Shown piece by piece: positions 42,225-53,189 of a DNA stretch of 53,189 nt. The position numbers were made by a program, and so were the translations under genes. Origin of the DNA: a filamentous cyanobacterium CCT1 (lineage in GTDB: Bacteria > Cyanobacteriota > Cyanobacteriia > Phormidesmidales > Phormidesmidaceae); assembly GCA_003017855.1 (NCBI GenBank), contig PYER01000011.1, positions 1 to 53,189 of the forward strand. The letters are read 5' to 3'. Position 1 is the first letter of the stretch. Every line of letters starts with the position of its first letter. A model generated the notes under the pieces. It saw only the letters and a list, made by a program, of their open reading frames with translations, made no database searches and was not told where the DNA came from.

Positions 42225-43964
42225 ATGGCCGTGACCTCCTTAACGCCTCGGGCGCTGCCCTCGCCCCAGCAACCCCAAATTATTGTCTGTGGTCTGGGCC
42301 GCACAGGGTTGCGCATTTTTAGTCTGCTACGGCAGCAGGGGGCGCGGGTGGTGGGCGTGAGCTACCATCCAATGCCGGAAACAGGCGGCGATGTGGTTGT
42401 GGGAGAGCTGCGATCGCCCACCACGCTGATCCAGGCTGGCATTTACCAGGCCCAGACCCTGGTGCTGGCGACTTCCGATGACGCCCTCAACCTGGCGATT
42501 CTCACCCAGGCGCGCATTCTCAACCCCAACATTCGCATTATTAACCGGCTGTTTAACATCAGCCTGGGCGAGCGCCTTGACCACACCCTGCCTCACCACG
42601 TCAGCCTCAGCTCGGCGGCGCTGGCAGCCCCGCTGTTTGCCTTTGCGGCGCGGGGCAATCGCGCGATCGGCCAGCTGCGCCTGTTTGAGCTGACCTGGCC
42701 TATGTACGAAGAGGTAATCGATGCCGCCCACCCCTGGCACGGCAAGCCCCTTAAAGCCCTGTGGGACAACCGATCGCAGCTGTTGATCCACTACCATTCG
42801 GCCCGCCGACCGATCGATCTGGTGACGGCGGTGGTGACGGGGGAGGTCTTGCAGGTGGGCGATCGCATTGTCGTTGCTACCCAGCCCCAGCAGCCCATGC
42901 TCAAGTCTCGCCATGTCGCCCAATTTTGGCAGCGGCTGCTGGTCACCCTCGACCACGGTCGCCGCCGCGCCCGCGCCACGCTGCTGGTGATTCTGGCGCT
43001 GCTGATTACCATTGGACTGGCCACCTTTACCTACCTCTGGCACAATCTCAACACCAGCTGGGTCGATGCCCTCTACTTCTCGGTGGGTATGATCACTGGC
43101 GCTGGCGGCCAGGAACAGGTGGCCGAAAATGCCTCCTCGGCGATCAAAGTGTTTACCGCCGTGATGATGCTGGTGGGGGCGGGGGTGATCGGCATCTGCT
43201 ACGCGCTGCTGAACGATTTTATTTTGGGTTCCCACTTCCAAAGCCTCTGGAGCGTGGCCCGTATGCCCCGTCAGCACCATTACATTGTCTGTGGGCTGGG
43301 GGGCGTGGGCTATCGCATTGCCCTCCACCTGCACCAAACCGGGCACAAGGTCGCGGTCATTGAACAAGATGTCAACAATCGCTTTTTGCCTGCGGTCAAG
43401 GCGCTCAAAATTCCGGTTATGATTGCCGACGCCAACCTCACCTCCACCCTCGAAACTGTGAATCTGGCCTCGGCCCAGGCCCTGCTAGTGGTCACCAGCG
43501 ACGACACAATCAATCTAGAAATTGCCCTCACCGCCCGCAGTATTAGCCCCCAGGTGCCCGCCGTAGTGCGCATCTACGATGCCGAGTTTGCTCAGCAGGT
43601 GCAGCAGGTCTTTGAGTTTGACCAGGTGCTCAGCCCCATGGATCTAGCCGCACCTACTTTTGCCGCCGCCGCTCTGGGGGGACGCATTCTCGGCAACGGC
43701 ATGTCTGGGGATCTGCTGTGGGTGGCGATCGCGACGCTGATTACGCCCCACCACCCGTTCTACAACCAGCCCATCCAGACCGTGGCCCAAACTGCCCAGC
43801 TTGTGCCTCTGTACATTGAGAGTCAACACCGCACGCTGCACGGCTACGACCTGCTCAATGTCACCCTGACCGATGGCGATGTGCTCTACCTCACCATGCC
43901 CGCCAGTCGGCTCGATTGCCTGCAGTACCACCCTGCTTCAGTGGTTGAGGAAATGAGAGGATGA
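42225..43964 (+). CDS. Membrane protein with two TrkA-N (RCK) domains
   Basis: A 579-residue protein. Residues ~15-230 form a TrkA-N Rossmann domain (IIVCGLGRTGLRIFSLL) with a TrkA-C-like part. Membrane helices follow at ~250-330 (LLVILALLITIGLATFTYL; VFTAVMMLVGAGVIGICYALL). A second TrkA-N domain (YIVCGLGGVGYRIALHL) and a TrkA-C end follow. The pore position between the helices reads YFSVGMITGAGGQE, so the usual K+-filter TVGYGD is absent. It belongs to the channel/TrkA superfamily; ion selectivity is uncertain. Confidence 0.85.
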   Translation: MAVTSLTPRALPSPQQPQIIVCGLGRTGLRIFSLLRQQGARVVGVSYHPMPETGGDVVVGELRSPTTLIQAGIYQAQTLVLATSDDALNLAILTQARILNPNIRIINRLFNISLGERLDHTLPHHVSLSSAALAAPLFAFAARGNRAIGQLRLFELTWPMYEEVIDAAHPWHGKPLKALWDNRSQLLIHYHSARRPIDLVTAVVTGEVLQVGDRIVVATQPQQPMLKSRHVAQFWQRLLVTLDHGRRRARATLLVILALLITIGLATFTYLWHNLNTSWVDALYFSVGMITGAGGQEQVAENASSAIKVFTAVMMLVGAGVIGICYALLNDFILGSHFQSLWSVARMPRQHHYIVCGLGGVGYRIALHLHQTGHKVAVIEQDVNNRFLPAVKALKIPVMIADANLTSTLETVNLASAQALLVVTSDDTINLEIALTARSISPQVPAVVRIYDAEFAQQVQQVFEFDQVLSPMDLAAPTFAAAALGGRILGNGMSGDLLWVAIATLITPHHPFYNQPIQTVAQTAQLVPLYIESQHRTLHGYDLLNVTLTDGDVLYLTMPASRLDCLQYHPASVVEEMRG

Positions 43965-44033
43965 GGCCGTGGAGCAGGCTGAAACGGCGATCGCCCTCAA
44001 GGGCCGATCTTTGACCATTGCCCCTAAATTCTC

Positions 44034-44603
44034 TCAACTACGGCTGATCTGAAGCCAGCCAAAAATTTGCTCAACGGTCAGCGATAACGACAGCCCTGGT
44101 AAGACTGGCAATTCAGTATTCTCAGGCCATTCCTCAGGCAGGCAATCGGGGCGATAGACCAACACCACTCGTTCATCAGGATCTATCAGCCAGCCCAGCT
44201 GCCCCCCGTGGCGCAGGCTGTGCAGAATTTTGCGCGTCACCTTCATCTGACTCTGCTGTGGGGAGAGAATTTCAATGATCCAGGTTGGAGCAATATTGAT
44301 GCCAGTACTCACAATTTCGCCGTTTTGATCAACCGGAATTTGGCTTCGTTCCAGCACGGCAATGTCTGGCACCATGGAGCGGTCGCCAACGGTGCAGCGT
44401 AGTTCGCTCAGCGCTTCGTAGGGCGAATCGACAGCGCCATTAATAACACCTACCAACCGCGACTGAATCCGACTGTGCTTTCCACCGGGCATCGGTTTTT
44501 GGCTGACCTCTCCCTGCACAAATTCCCAGGCCGGTGACTCTTCGATATAGGGCAGCGTTAAAAACTGCTCCAGGGTCAACCGTTGAGGTAAGGCGACAGT
44601 CAT
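44034..44603 (-). CDS. Uma2-family (DUF820) PD-(D/E)xK-like protein
   Basis: A 189-residue Uma2 protein, a family greatly expanded in cyanobacteria. The fold markers are LTLEQFLTLPYIEESPAWEFVQGEV, VPDIAVLERSQIP (Asp), PTWIIEILSPQQSQMKV (Glu) and LGWLIDPDERVVLVYRPD. The catalytic-type residues Asp, Glu and a following Lys (K in MKVTRK) are present. Nuclease activity and biological role are unproven. Confidence 0.88.
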   Translation of the reverse strand: MTVALPQRLTLEQFLTLPYIEESPAWEFVQGEVSQKPMPGGKHSRIQSRLVGVINGAVDSPYEALSELRCTVGDRSMVPDIAVLERSQIPVDQNGEIVSTGINIAPTWIIEILSPQQSQMKVTRKILHSLRHGGQLGWLIDPDERVVLVYRPDCLPEEWPENTELPVLPGLSLSLTVEQIFGWLQISRS

Positions 44604-44703
44604 GGCGACGGCCCTCGCTAACCGTTAACTGCCTAAATTGTAGTCGTCTGCAATCTTTCGGGTTGGGCGATCGCTACAATACCCCCAGTAACTATCGACT
44701 ACC

Positions 44704-46197
44704 ATGGGGCGCACGCCAACGCTGACCTACGATCGCGGCACGCTCATCCTGCATCCACCGCCGCGAGGCAAATGCTGGGTTGACTTTGCCCACTGGGACG
44801 ATCGCATTGAGAAATTTCGCATTCCGGCCCAGCAGTATCGAGATCTGGTCGAAATCCTGCGGGCTGAGCAGGTGCCCTTCGACGACCAAGTTCAGACCTT
44901 TGCCCCGCTCGATCTCAATCCCCAGGTCAGTTTAGACCCCTACCCTCACCAGCAGGAAGCTCTCCAGGCCTGGACGGCCCAGCGCTGGCGCGGCGTGGTG
45001 GTGCTGCCCACCGCCAGCGGCAAAACCTACCTGGCTCAGCTCGCCATGCAGACCACGCCGCGATCGACGCTGATCACGGTGCCTACTTTGGATCTGATGC
45101 ATCAGTGGTATGCCCACCTGACCACCGCCTTCCCCGATGTGGAGGTGGGGTTGTTGGGCGGGGGATCAAAAGATCGGACGCCGATTTTGGTTGCCACCTA
45201 CGACAGCGCCGCTATCCACGCCGAGAGTTTGGGCAACCAGTACGGGCTGCTGATCTGTGACGAGTGCCATCACCTGCCCAGCGACTTTAACCGGGTGATT
45301 GCCGAATACTCGATCGCGCCCTACCGACTTGGGCTAACGGCGACCCCCGATCGCGCCGACGGTCGCCACGACGACCTCACCCACCTGCTGGGGCCAGTGG
45401 TCTACCAAAAGTCGGCAGCGGATCTGTCGGGCGATGCCCTGGCCCCGTTTCAGATTGTGCCGATTAAGGTCAAGCTGTCGGCCCAGGAGCGATCGCGCTA
45501 CACCCAGCTAATTGCCCAGCGCAACCGTTTTTTGCAAGAGGCTAACATCTGGCTCAGTTCGGCCCAGGGGTGGCAGCGGTTTGTGCGGGCCAGCGCCCAG
45601 TCGGCTGGGGGGCGGCGGGCGATGCTGGCCCACCGGGAAGCACGGGCGATCGCCCTGGGCACCGAGGGCAAGCTGCGAGTGCTGGCCGATCTGCTGGCTC
45701 AGCACTACCCCGATCGCACCATTATCTTTACCAACGACAACGCCACCGTCTACCAGATTTCCGAAACGTTCTTGATTCCCGCCATTACTCACCAAACGCC
45801 GGTTAAAGAGCGCCACGCGGTGCTCCAGGCCTTTCGCAGCGGCGAGTACCCTACCCTGGTGGTCAGCCACGTGCTCAACGAAGGAGTGGATGTACCCGAG
45901 GCCAGGGTGGCGATTTTGCTCTCGGGCAGCGGTTCAATTCGCGAGTACGTGCAGCGGCTGGGGCGCATCTTGCGCAAGGGCAGCGGCCAAAAGCAGGCCG
46001 TACTCTACGAAGTCGTAGCCGAAGAAACCACGGAAGAAGCGATTTCCAGTCGTCGCCGTCAGGGGGTGCAGCCCTCGCCTCAGCGCCCCCATCAGCTGGA
46101 GCTGGTGCCGGTTACACCAATCTATGGTGCTGATCCCCTACCCTCAGTGCCCAAGGCAGCTGAGGCACCGCCACCCGACGGCGAGCCACCCTCCTAG
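44704..46197 (+). CDS. XPB/RAD25-like superfamily 2 helicase
   Basis: A 497-residue DNA helicase-like ATPase. Motif I is PTASGKT at about residue 105, motif II is DECHHL, motif III is LTATPDR, and motifs V-VI are HVLNEGVDVP and QRLGRILRKG. The N-terminal ~80 residues (PTLTYDRGTLILHPPP...) resemble the damage-recognition region of bacterial XPB. The C-terminal 50 residues are proline-rich and disordered. Likely involved in DNA repair or transcription-coupled remodelling. Divergent from the Uma2 gene. Confidence 0.9.
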   Translation: MGRTPTLTYDRGTLILHPPPRGKCWVDFAHWDDRIEKFRIPAQQYRDLVEILRAEQVPFDDQVQTFAPLDLNPQVSLDPYPHQQEALQAWTAQRWRGVVVLPTASGKTYLAQLAMQTTPRSTLITVPTLDLMHQWYAHLTTAFPDVEVGLLGGGSKDRTPILVATYDSAAIHAESLGNQYGLLICDECHHLPSDFNRVIAEYSIAPYRLGLTATPDRADGRHDDLTHLLGPVVYQKSAADLSGDALAPFQIVPIKVKLSAQERSRYTQLIAQRNRFLQEANIWLSSAQGWQRFVRASAQSAGGRRAMLAHREARAIALGTEGKLRVLADLLAQHYPDRTIIFTNDNATVYQISETFLIPAITHQTPVKERHAVLQAFRSGEYPTLVVSHVLNEGVDVPEARVAILLSGSGSIREYVQRLGRILRKGSGQKQAVLYEVVAEETTEEAISSRRRQGVQPSPQRPHQLELVPVTPIYGADPLPSVPKAAEAPPPDGEPPS

Positions 46198-46543
46198 TCT
46201 GCCTTGGGACAGTTGGCGTGATCCCAAAGAAGTGGCATTTTTTTCCGTTCAGAAACGGCCTCAACCGCTATCTTAGTAATAGGCTAAAGTCTTGCCAGAA
46301 CAAGGTTAGCGGCGCTAGCGTCGTGGCCCAAGATCGGGCGCTCAATCTGCCGTCCAGGACCCGGTTATCGATCGCGAGCTTTCCCCCCACAGCTTGCCAA
46401 CGCTCTAGCTTTTAACTGGCGATCGCGAACTGATCAAGCCGATGGCTGGGATAGCACCCGGCGATCGCGCTCGAGCTGATCTAGGCCACTGGCGATCGCC
46501 CCTCGCCCTCTCTTTTCAATGTTCACGCCCTTCGTCTTCTTTC
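46198..46543. other. Intergenic region with a HIP1 cluster
   Basis: 346 bp. Three HIP1-type sites (GGCGATCGC) occur within about 80 bp (near 46419, 46461 and 46490). No gene seen; short open frames here lack ribosome-binding sites. Confidence 0.5.
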
Positions 46544-47245
46544 ATGGATCACCTGTTTGCCACGACCCTGCTACTTACCCTCGGTGCTGGCTCTGTGGGG
46601 CTCTTGATGGTGTCCCACCGACCCACCCTAGCCAGTTCCCCTAGCGCCAGCACAATCCGAGCCGGTCTTTTGAGCTCTGGTGCGGCTGAGTCTGCCCTGG
46701 CCAGTTATTTAGCTCAGGTTGAGTCACCCTCAGACCCAGCGCTACAGACCCAGGCAGGCGACACCATCGCGGCCGAAATCTGCGTCGACCTACCCGACTG
46801 GCAGCGACCCTCAGACCTGGCTCAGATGAAGCAGCTAGAGGCCATGCCCGCCTACGGCGCAGCAATCCAGGACGATCCCCTGGCGGAGACGGTGAAAACC
46901 TGGTGGAGCCACGACATTTTTTCGTTCACGACCTATGGTCTCAGCGCCCGCACTGACCCCATATACCTATCTGGGATTTGGACGGCCATAGACGACATCT
47001 GGGACTGCTACAGCGCCAACCAGCCTGAACAAATTAACCAGGGTGAGCTGGCGGAGATGTGGCTGCTGCACCACCGTCTGGTGGGCCTGGTCTGGCAGGA
47101 TGATCAGTACCTCGCCACCGTCGAACCCACCGACACTGGGCTACAGCTGGTGCAGTTTCCCCGACGGGAAAGTGGTCAGGGTTTACCGCTCAACATCGTT
47201 ACCACTACAGGCCAGGCTTTAGCGGTCATGTCTGGCGATTGGTAG
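46544..47245 (+). CDS. Exported protein of unknown function
   Basis: A 233-residue protein started at MDHLFATTLLLTLGAGSVGLLMV, a signal peptide or anchor. The mature part has many Trp residues (DLPDWQRPSDLAQM; VKTWWSHDIFSFTTYGLSARTDPIYLSGIWTAIDDIWDCY). I recognise no domain; it looks like a lineage-specific cyanobacterial periplasmic protein. Confidence 0.55.
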   Translation: MDHLFATTLLLTLGAGSVGLLMVSHRPTLASSPSASTIRAGLLSSGAAESALASYLAQVESPSDPALQTQAGDTIAAEICVDLPDWQRPSDLAQMKQLEAMPAYGAAIQDDPLAETVKTWWSHDIFSFTTYGLSARTDPIYLSGIWTAIDDIWDCYSANQPEQINQGELAEMWLLHHRLVGLVWQDDQYLATVEPTDTGLQLVQFPRRESGQGLPLNIVTTTGQALAVMSGDW

Positions 47246-47269
47246 GGCGACATCAGCTATAGCCCCATG

Positions 47270-47304
47270 ACAAAGCCCCTGGTTGTTGCAACCAGGGGCT
47301 TTGT
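47270..47304. terminator. Perfect bidirectional terminator
   Basis: A 16-bp perfect stem (ACAAAGCCCCTGGTTG / CAACCAGGGGCTTTGT) with a 3-nt loop. It lies between the exported-protein gene and the convergent secG. Confidence 0.9.
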
Positions 47305-47438
47305 TTGAGCTGGGTTCAAGAGTTTAAGCTCTGTGGGATAGCCGTCTCGGCTGTCTGCACTCAGGCAGATATCGGTTGACACAAACCAGACTAAATCAAG
47401 TCTTGATTGAGCACCACCTAAAACCAAAAGAGAATTAC

Positions 47439-47693
47439 TTAAAGGGCTGCTGGGGCTGCTGCTACGTCGAGCCAGCCAGCGCTCAGCACCACAGTCAGCC
47501 CCATAAAGAGCACAGTCAGTGTCCAGGTTACGCGGTTGAGGGTCGTTTCAGCGCTTTTGGTGCTGGTAAACAGCTGGGCCTGGCCTCCCAACCCTCCCAG
47601 GCCGTCGCCCTTGGGGCTGTGCAGCAGCACCAACGCCGTCAGACCAACGGCAGAAACCATCCAGATAACCTTCAAAATTGTGGTAACTAGCAT
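47439..47693 (-). CDS. secG: Preprotein translocase subunit SecG
   Basis: An 84-residue SecG, the small accessory subunit of the SecYEG channel. Two membrane helices (VIWMVSAVGLTALVLLHSPKGDG and LNRVTWTLTVLFMGLTVVL) flank the conserved GGLGGQAQLFTSTKSAETTLNR loop. The gpmI-secG order on one strand is common in cyanobacteria. Confidence 0.92.
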   Translation of the reverse strand: MLVTTILKVIWMVSAVGLTALVLLHSPKGDGLGGLGGQAQLFTSTKSAETTLNRVTWTLTVLFMGLTVVLSAGWLDVAAAPAAL

Positions 47694-47959
47694 CGCGTTC
47701 TCAGACTAACCTGCTCAAAAAACGGTGTAGGCGACAATGGCAAACCAGCGGGCGATCGCTGATCTAGATCGACAAGACCCATAGCCTAACCTTCACTATA
47801 CCCTAAGGGTTAAGGCAGGCGGGGGGCAGACCACCCAATAGGGCAGGCGTTATCCTCGATCAACAGCTGCGGTCTCAGGGATCAGTAACTGCAGCCCATG
47901 ACCGGTTTCCCTGGGTCGGGCATGGCACAGCACCGCAGCCAGAATCGATGGTATGAGGC

Positions 47960-49558
47960 CTAGCGAGCGAGTTTTACCGGCGTACGGTTATTGCGAATCT
48001 CTACGTCGGCGGGAAGGAACATCGATCGCCCCGTCATTTCCTGAGGCTGAGGCAATCCCAAAATTTGCAGGATGGTAGGGGCAATGTCAGACAGCCGCCC
48101 GTCTTCCCTGAGATTGACGTCGCCACCGTAGGCGGGCACCTTGAGCCGCTCCCCTTCCACCAGAATAAAGGGAACGGGGTTAGTGGTGTGGGCGGTCCAG
48201 GGCTTGTGGTTTTCGTCCCACATCAGCTCGGCGTTGCCGTGGTCGGCAATGATAATGGCGGTGCCTCCCGCCTGACCGATACTGTCAATCAACAGCCCCA
48301 GCTGATGGTCAACGGCCTGCAGGGCAGTCACGGTCGCGTCCATTTGGCCGGTGTGGCCGACCATATCGGGGTTGGCGTAGTTGATGACGACCAGCGAGTA
48401 AATGCCCTTTTTGATGGCGGCGATCGCCGTCTTGGTAACCGCCTCTGCCGACATTGCCGGAGCCTTGTCGTAGGTGGCTACCATGGGGCTCGACACCAGC
48501 TCCCGGTCTTCACCCTCTAGGGGTTCTTCCAAGCCGCCATTAAAGAAGTAGGTAACGTGGGCATACTTTTCGGTTTCGGCAGTGCGAAACTGCTTGAGGC
48601 CGTGGTTCGCCACCACTTCACCCAGAATGTTGCTCAAGTTTTGGGGCGTAAAGGCCACCTTCACCGGCAGGTCGGGATCGTACTGGGTCATGGTCACAAA
48701 GCTCAGGGGAGTAACCATCTCCCGCTCAAAGCCCTTAAAGTTGGGATCGACCAGCGCCTGGGTCAGCTGCCGCGCCCGGTCGGGGCGAAAGTTGAAGAAG
48801 ATTACGCCGTCTTCGGGAGCGATCGCGCCGGGGGCCAGCCGTACCGGCTCTACGAACTCATCGTTGATGTCCTGGTCGTAGGAGTTGAGCAGCGCTTCCA
48901 TAGCCGTCTGCCCAATGCCTTCACCCGGGTCGGTGATGACTCGATAGGCCTTTTCAACCCGATCCCAGCGGTTGTCGCGGTCCATGGCGTAGTAACGGCC
49001 GCTGAGGGTTACCAGGCGACCTAGCCCCAGCTGATCGACGTAGTCCTGAATTTTTTGCACCGCTATTTTGCCCTCGGTGGGCTTAGTATCGCGGCCATCG
49101 GTAATGACGTGAATACAGACATCTTCAATATCTTGGGCTTTGGCCATCTCTAGCAGCCCAAACAGATGCGACAGATGAGAATGCACTCCGCCTTCTGAGC
49201 AAAGCCCGATTAAATGGAGCTTGCTGTTGCGGTAGCGCACCGACTGACAGACGTCCAGAAAAGCCTCATTTTCTTGCAGAGTGCCGTCTTCTACCGCGTC
49301 TGAAATCCGCACGAGTTCCTGGGGCACAATACGGCCGGCCCCAATGTTTAAATGACCCACCTCAGAGTTGCCCATTTGGCCCTCGGGTAGCCCTACATCT
49401 TTACCCGACGTACGAATTAACGTGTGGGGATAGGCAGCCCACAGACTATCCATAACCGGAGTCTTTGCGGCAGCGACAGCATTGCCGTCGGTATTTTCCC
49501 GATATCCCCAACCGTCGAGAATAACTAACACCATCGGCGCGATTGACGCTTGACTCAT
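47960..49558 (-). CDS. gpmI: 2,3-bisphosphoglycerate-independent phosphoglycerate mutase
   Basis: A 532-residue Mn-dependent glycolytic enzyme interconverting 3- and 2-phosphoglycerate. The N-terminal VLVILDGWGYREN holds the first metal Asp. MGNSEVGHLNIGAGR holds the catalytic Ser, and GVHSHLSHLFGLLEMA, VHVITDGRDT-type and VVINYANPDMVGHTG plus IADHGNAELM supply the other metal ligands. Full length. It lies 266 bp upstream of secG on the same strand. Confidence 0.97.
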   Translation of the reverse strand: MSQASIAPMVLVILDGWGYRENTDGNAVAAAKTPVMDSLWAAYPHTLIRTSGKDVGLPEGQMGNSEVGHLNIGAGRIVPQELVRISDAVEDGTLQENEAFLDVCQSVRYRNSKLHLIGLCSEGGVHSHLSHLFGLLEMAKAQDIEDVCIHVITDGRDTKPTEGKIAVQKIQDYVDQLGLGRLVTLSGRYYAMDRDNRWDRVEKAYRVITDPGEGIGQTAMEALLNSYDQDINDEFVEPVRLAPGAIAPEDGVIFFNFRPDRARQLTQALVDPNFKGFEREMVTPLSFVTMTQYDPDLPVKVAFTPQNLSNILGEVVANHGLKQFRTAETEKYAHVTYFFNGGLEEPLEGEDRELVSSPMVATYDKAPAMSAEAVTKTAIAAIKKGIYSLVVINYANPDMVGHTGQMDATVTALQAVDHQLGLLIDSIGQAGGTAIIIADHGNAELMWDENHKPWTAHTTNPVPFILVEGERLKVPAYGGDVNLREDGRLSDIAPTILQILGLPQPQEMTGRSMFLPADVEIRNNRTPVKLAR

Positions 49559-49837
49559 GGGTAAAAATCCTTGGGATTTGGACTAACGTCTCAGCAATCA
49601 TACCATCCAGAAAATTAGCCCCGATTCTGAGCCAGGGCAGAGTTGGAGTGGCAAATACAAAGATTGCGCAGATCAAAAACCGCGCTGGAGGAGTAGTTTA
49701 AAACCTTACCAGTGAGGGTGTAGCCTCACCTAAGAGCCTGACTCTCACAATCTAAACCCGCTCATCGACTCTATGGTTGAGGACGAGATTAACTTAAGAA
49801 AGTTTTTTTATAAAAGGCATATTACTCTACAAAGGCG

Positions 49838-51547
<1,710 letters not shown>

Positions 51548-51692
51548 GGGCGGCTCCAAAGGCAGACTTCAACGGACAGGAAGTAAACGAATCTTTACCA
51601 AAGGTAACGAATAATGGGGCCAGGTTGTCCACTCTGGTGCCATCTAATTAATTCATCGCTAAGAGAAAAATCTATCCCTGAGCTTTCACAAA

Positions 51693-51720
51693 AAAAGGAC
51701 GCAGCTAGGCTACGTCCTCA
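51693..51720 (-). terminator. Rho-independent terminator (minus strand)
   Basis: Read on the minus strand: AGGACGTAGCCTAGCTGCGTCCT, split by a small internal mismatch, then TTTTTTT. It is just downstream of the 139-residue gene. Confidence 0.8.
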
Positions 51721-51759
51721 TTCATTGGCAGGGCTTACGCCCAGGAAATGGCGTTTTGA

Positions 51760-52179
51760 CTACTTCCTGATGTCCTTCGCCATTTTGCGAAACATATCGA
51801 GGTTGGTGTCAACCTTGCGGCGCTCAGAGCTAGCGTCCTTTTTGACGGTGGGTTGGTAAGAGACTTCGGAGGTAGCTACCTGCTGCACCGGCATGCCCTG
51901 CTCCTGCAGCCGTTTGGCCTCTAGAGAAGAAATTTGCCGAATGCTCTCTCTTTCTCCGGTTTCACCCCGCTTTTTGGCGTAGGTGCGCCGCACGGTCTTA
52001 GACGAGCGCATGTACTCGATGTTGCCATAGCTCTTCGCGTCGTCCTCGCTCAAGAAGTAGGCTCCGCCAACCTGCTTGATGGTGGGCTGCTTGGGCGCGG
52101 GCTTTTGCCGCACGGGACGGTCTGATTCCCCTGGGTTCTTGGCTTTGCCGCCAAACAGCCCGCGAATAAATCCAGTCAT
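51760..52179 (-). CDS. Conserved basic cyanobacterial protein, function unknown
   Basis: A 139-residue protein started at MTGFIRGLFGGKAKN, with AGGAGAG just upstream. The composition is very basic (PVRQKPAPKQPTIKQV; VRRTYAKKRGETGERES). It ends in a helix NLDMFRKMAKDIRK. Parts such as GGAYFLSEDDAKSYGNIEYMRSSK look conserved, but I know no function. It has its own terminator. Confidence 0.6.
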   Translation of the reverse strand: MTGFIRGLFGGKAKNPGESDRPVRQKPAPKQPTIKQVGGAYFLSEDDAKSYGNIEYMRSSKTVRRTYAKKRGETGERESIRQISSLEAKRLQEQGMPVQQVATSEVSYQPTVKKDASSERRKVDTNLDMFRKMAKDIRK

Positions 52180-52527
52180 GAAGCTCTCCTGCGTCAGTAC
52201 GTTAGTGGTCGAATGAGCCAAGCCCACGGGCAAAGCGCCCTGAGCAGGGCCGATAGCCAGACTGGACTTAGCTGAAGGTTTGTTAACTACTATGTTAACT
52301 TTTGTTGGAAGAAAAGTTAGATCAAATTGGCCTAATCCGCGTTTTGCCTCGGGTTGGTGGTTTATGAGAGACGTGACTCTATGCTGACCGCTGGACTGCG
52401 AAACCTTGGTCCTGATTCCCGCCCAGTTGCTGACGGCTCAGCGGATTTTGCCCTGGGCTAAGCTCTCAGGGCTATCCAGCGGCGGCAAAGTAATAGAGTG
52501 GGAGAGAACGTTTATCTGTCCAGCTCC
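52180..52527. promoter_or_regulatory. Divergent intergenic region with a GTTAAC pair
   Basis: 348 bp between two divergent genes. GTTAAC, six bases, GTTAAC (near 52285-52302) is a short symmetrical motif that could be an operator. Promoter boxes are not obvious. Confidence 0.35.
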
Positions 52528-53189
52528 ATGGTTACCTCTTCCCCCTCACCCTTGGCTGCCGCTGTGCCCGTCGATCGCATTCGCTACAACGACCAGGGGC
52601 TAGTGCCCGCGATCGTGCAGGACCACCTCGACGGCACCGTGTTGATGATGGCCTGGATGAACGCCGAGTCGCTGCAAAAAACCCTAGACAGCGGCGAAAC
52701 CTGGTTCTGGAGCCGATCGCGCCAGGAGTTTTGGCACAAAGGAGCCACCTCTGGCCATGTGCAGAAGGTGCGCGCCATTCGCTACGACTGCGACAGCGAC
52801 GCCCTGCTGGTCACCGTTGAGCAGGTGGGCGACGTAGCCTGCCATACGGGCGAGCGCAGCTGCTTTCACCAGGTCGATGATTACAAAGTCGCACCCCCCG
52901 CCGACACGCTCTCCCAGGTGTTTGGAGTAATCTGCGATCGCCGGGATCACCCCAACCCCGACTCCTACACCTGCAAACTGCTGGCGGGCGGCGACAACAA
53001 AATTCTCAAAAAAATTGGCGAAGAAGCCGCCGAAGTGGTGATGGCCTGCAAAGATGATGACGCGGACGCGATCGCCGGAGAAGCCGCCGACTTGATGTAC
53101 CACACCCTCGTCGCCCTAGCCCACCACGGAGTCGATATTAAAGACGTGTACCGGAAGCTGCAGGCGCGGCGGCTTCTCCGGCGATCGCG
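52528..53189 (+). CDS. hisIE: HisIE bifunctional histidine-biosynthesis enzyme, cut by the window edge
   Basis: Read from ATG 52528 ([21 protein letters not shown]) to the right edge without a stop: 220 codons. The HisI domain (phosphoribosyl-AMP cyclohydrolase) has [31 protein letters not shown] and [16 protein letters not shown], with the zinc Cys pair in [10 protein letters not shown]. The HisE domain (phosphoribosyl-ATP diphosphatase) has [28 protein letters not shown], then [17 protein letters not shown]. It normally ends near KLQARR. The last few codons here are the inverted copy described in the findings and may not be real. Confidence 0.95.
   Translation, partial: MVTSSPSPLAAAVPVDRIRYNDQGLVPAIVQDHLDGTVLMMAWMNAESLQKTLDSGETWFWSRSRQEFWHKGATSGHVQKVRAIRYDCDSDALLVTVEQVGDVACHTGERSCFHQVDDYKVAPPADTLSQVFGVICDRRDHPNPDSYTCKLLAGGDNKILKKIGEEAAEVVMACKDDDADAIAGEAADLMYHTLVALAHHGVDIKDVYRKLQARRLLRRS

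Noticed and set aside
42327-43367. 346-codon minus-strand frame opposite the RCK gene
   Set aside because: His/Gln/Gly-rich shadow of a clear gene on the plus strand.

Overview
The window is chromosomal DNA from a filamentous or Leptolyngbya/Nodosilinea-like cyanobacterium. Evidence: ferrochelatase with a C-terminal chlorophyll-binding (CAB) helix, RbcR, the RuBisCO chaperone Raf1, a Tic22-like protein, a TxlA/HCF164-type thioredoxin, a Ycf52-type acetyltransferase, and many copies of the HIP1 octamer GCGATCGC. The host DNA is GC-rich.

Layout. 1-24.9 kb is ordinary core genome: edge of an integrase, hemH, DUF4126, hrcA, ferredoxin, rbcR, a Crp/Fnr regulator, hydrolase, ACT protein, GNAT, tRNA-Pro, tic22, a transketolase/phosphoketolase, an NIL-ferredoxin, thioredoxin, ald, a two-component sensor, adenylate cyclase, cupredoxin, a sigma-like factor, a DsbA-like protein and a beta-barrel protein. 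A 900-bp gap at 6.6-7.5 kb holds a small RNA gene candidate with a canonical promoter and a strong terminator. Several MITE-like repeats sit in the gaps.

24,908-40,183 is an intact-looking 15.3-kb Tn7-like transposon. It has TGTG...CACA ends and a perfect 5-bp target duplication (ATTTT). It carries repeated 17-bp end sites, a fused tnsA-tnsB gene, tnsC and two different tniQ/tnsD-type genes in one operon-like block, then a cargo. I found no cas genes and no CRISPR array. The right end lies 32 bp beyond the 3' end of a tRNA-Ala(GGC) gene, which suggests the tRNA is the attachment site. The left end cuts the last codons of a DUF2283 gene, whose original reading frame can be rebuilt by removing the element. 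The cargo holds an XRE regulator with its own dyad operator, a TPR membrane protein, a HEPN-motif protein, unknown small genes, and two remnants of a type I restriction system (hsdM start and hsdR ends) on either side of the AT-rich insert with the TPR and HEPN genes. The element is AT-rich and I saw no perfect HIP1 site in it.

40.2-53.2 kb returns to core genome: tRNA-Ala, raf1, a double-RCK membrane protein, Uma2 protein, XPB-like helicase, secG, gpmI, an ABC-F ATPase and hisIE. The last 23 bases of the window are an exact inverted copy of sequence about 100 bp upstream, which looks like a fold-back at a contig edge.
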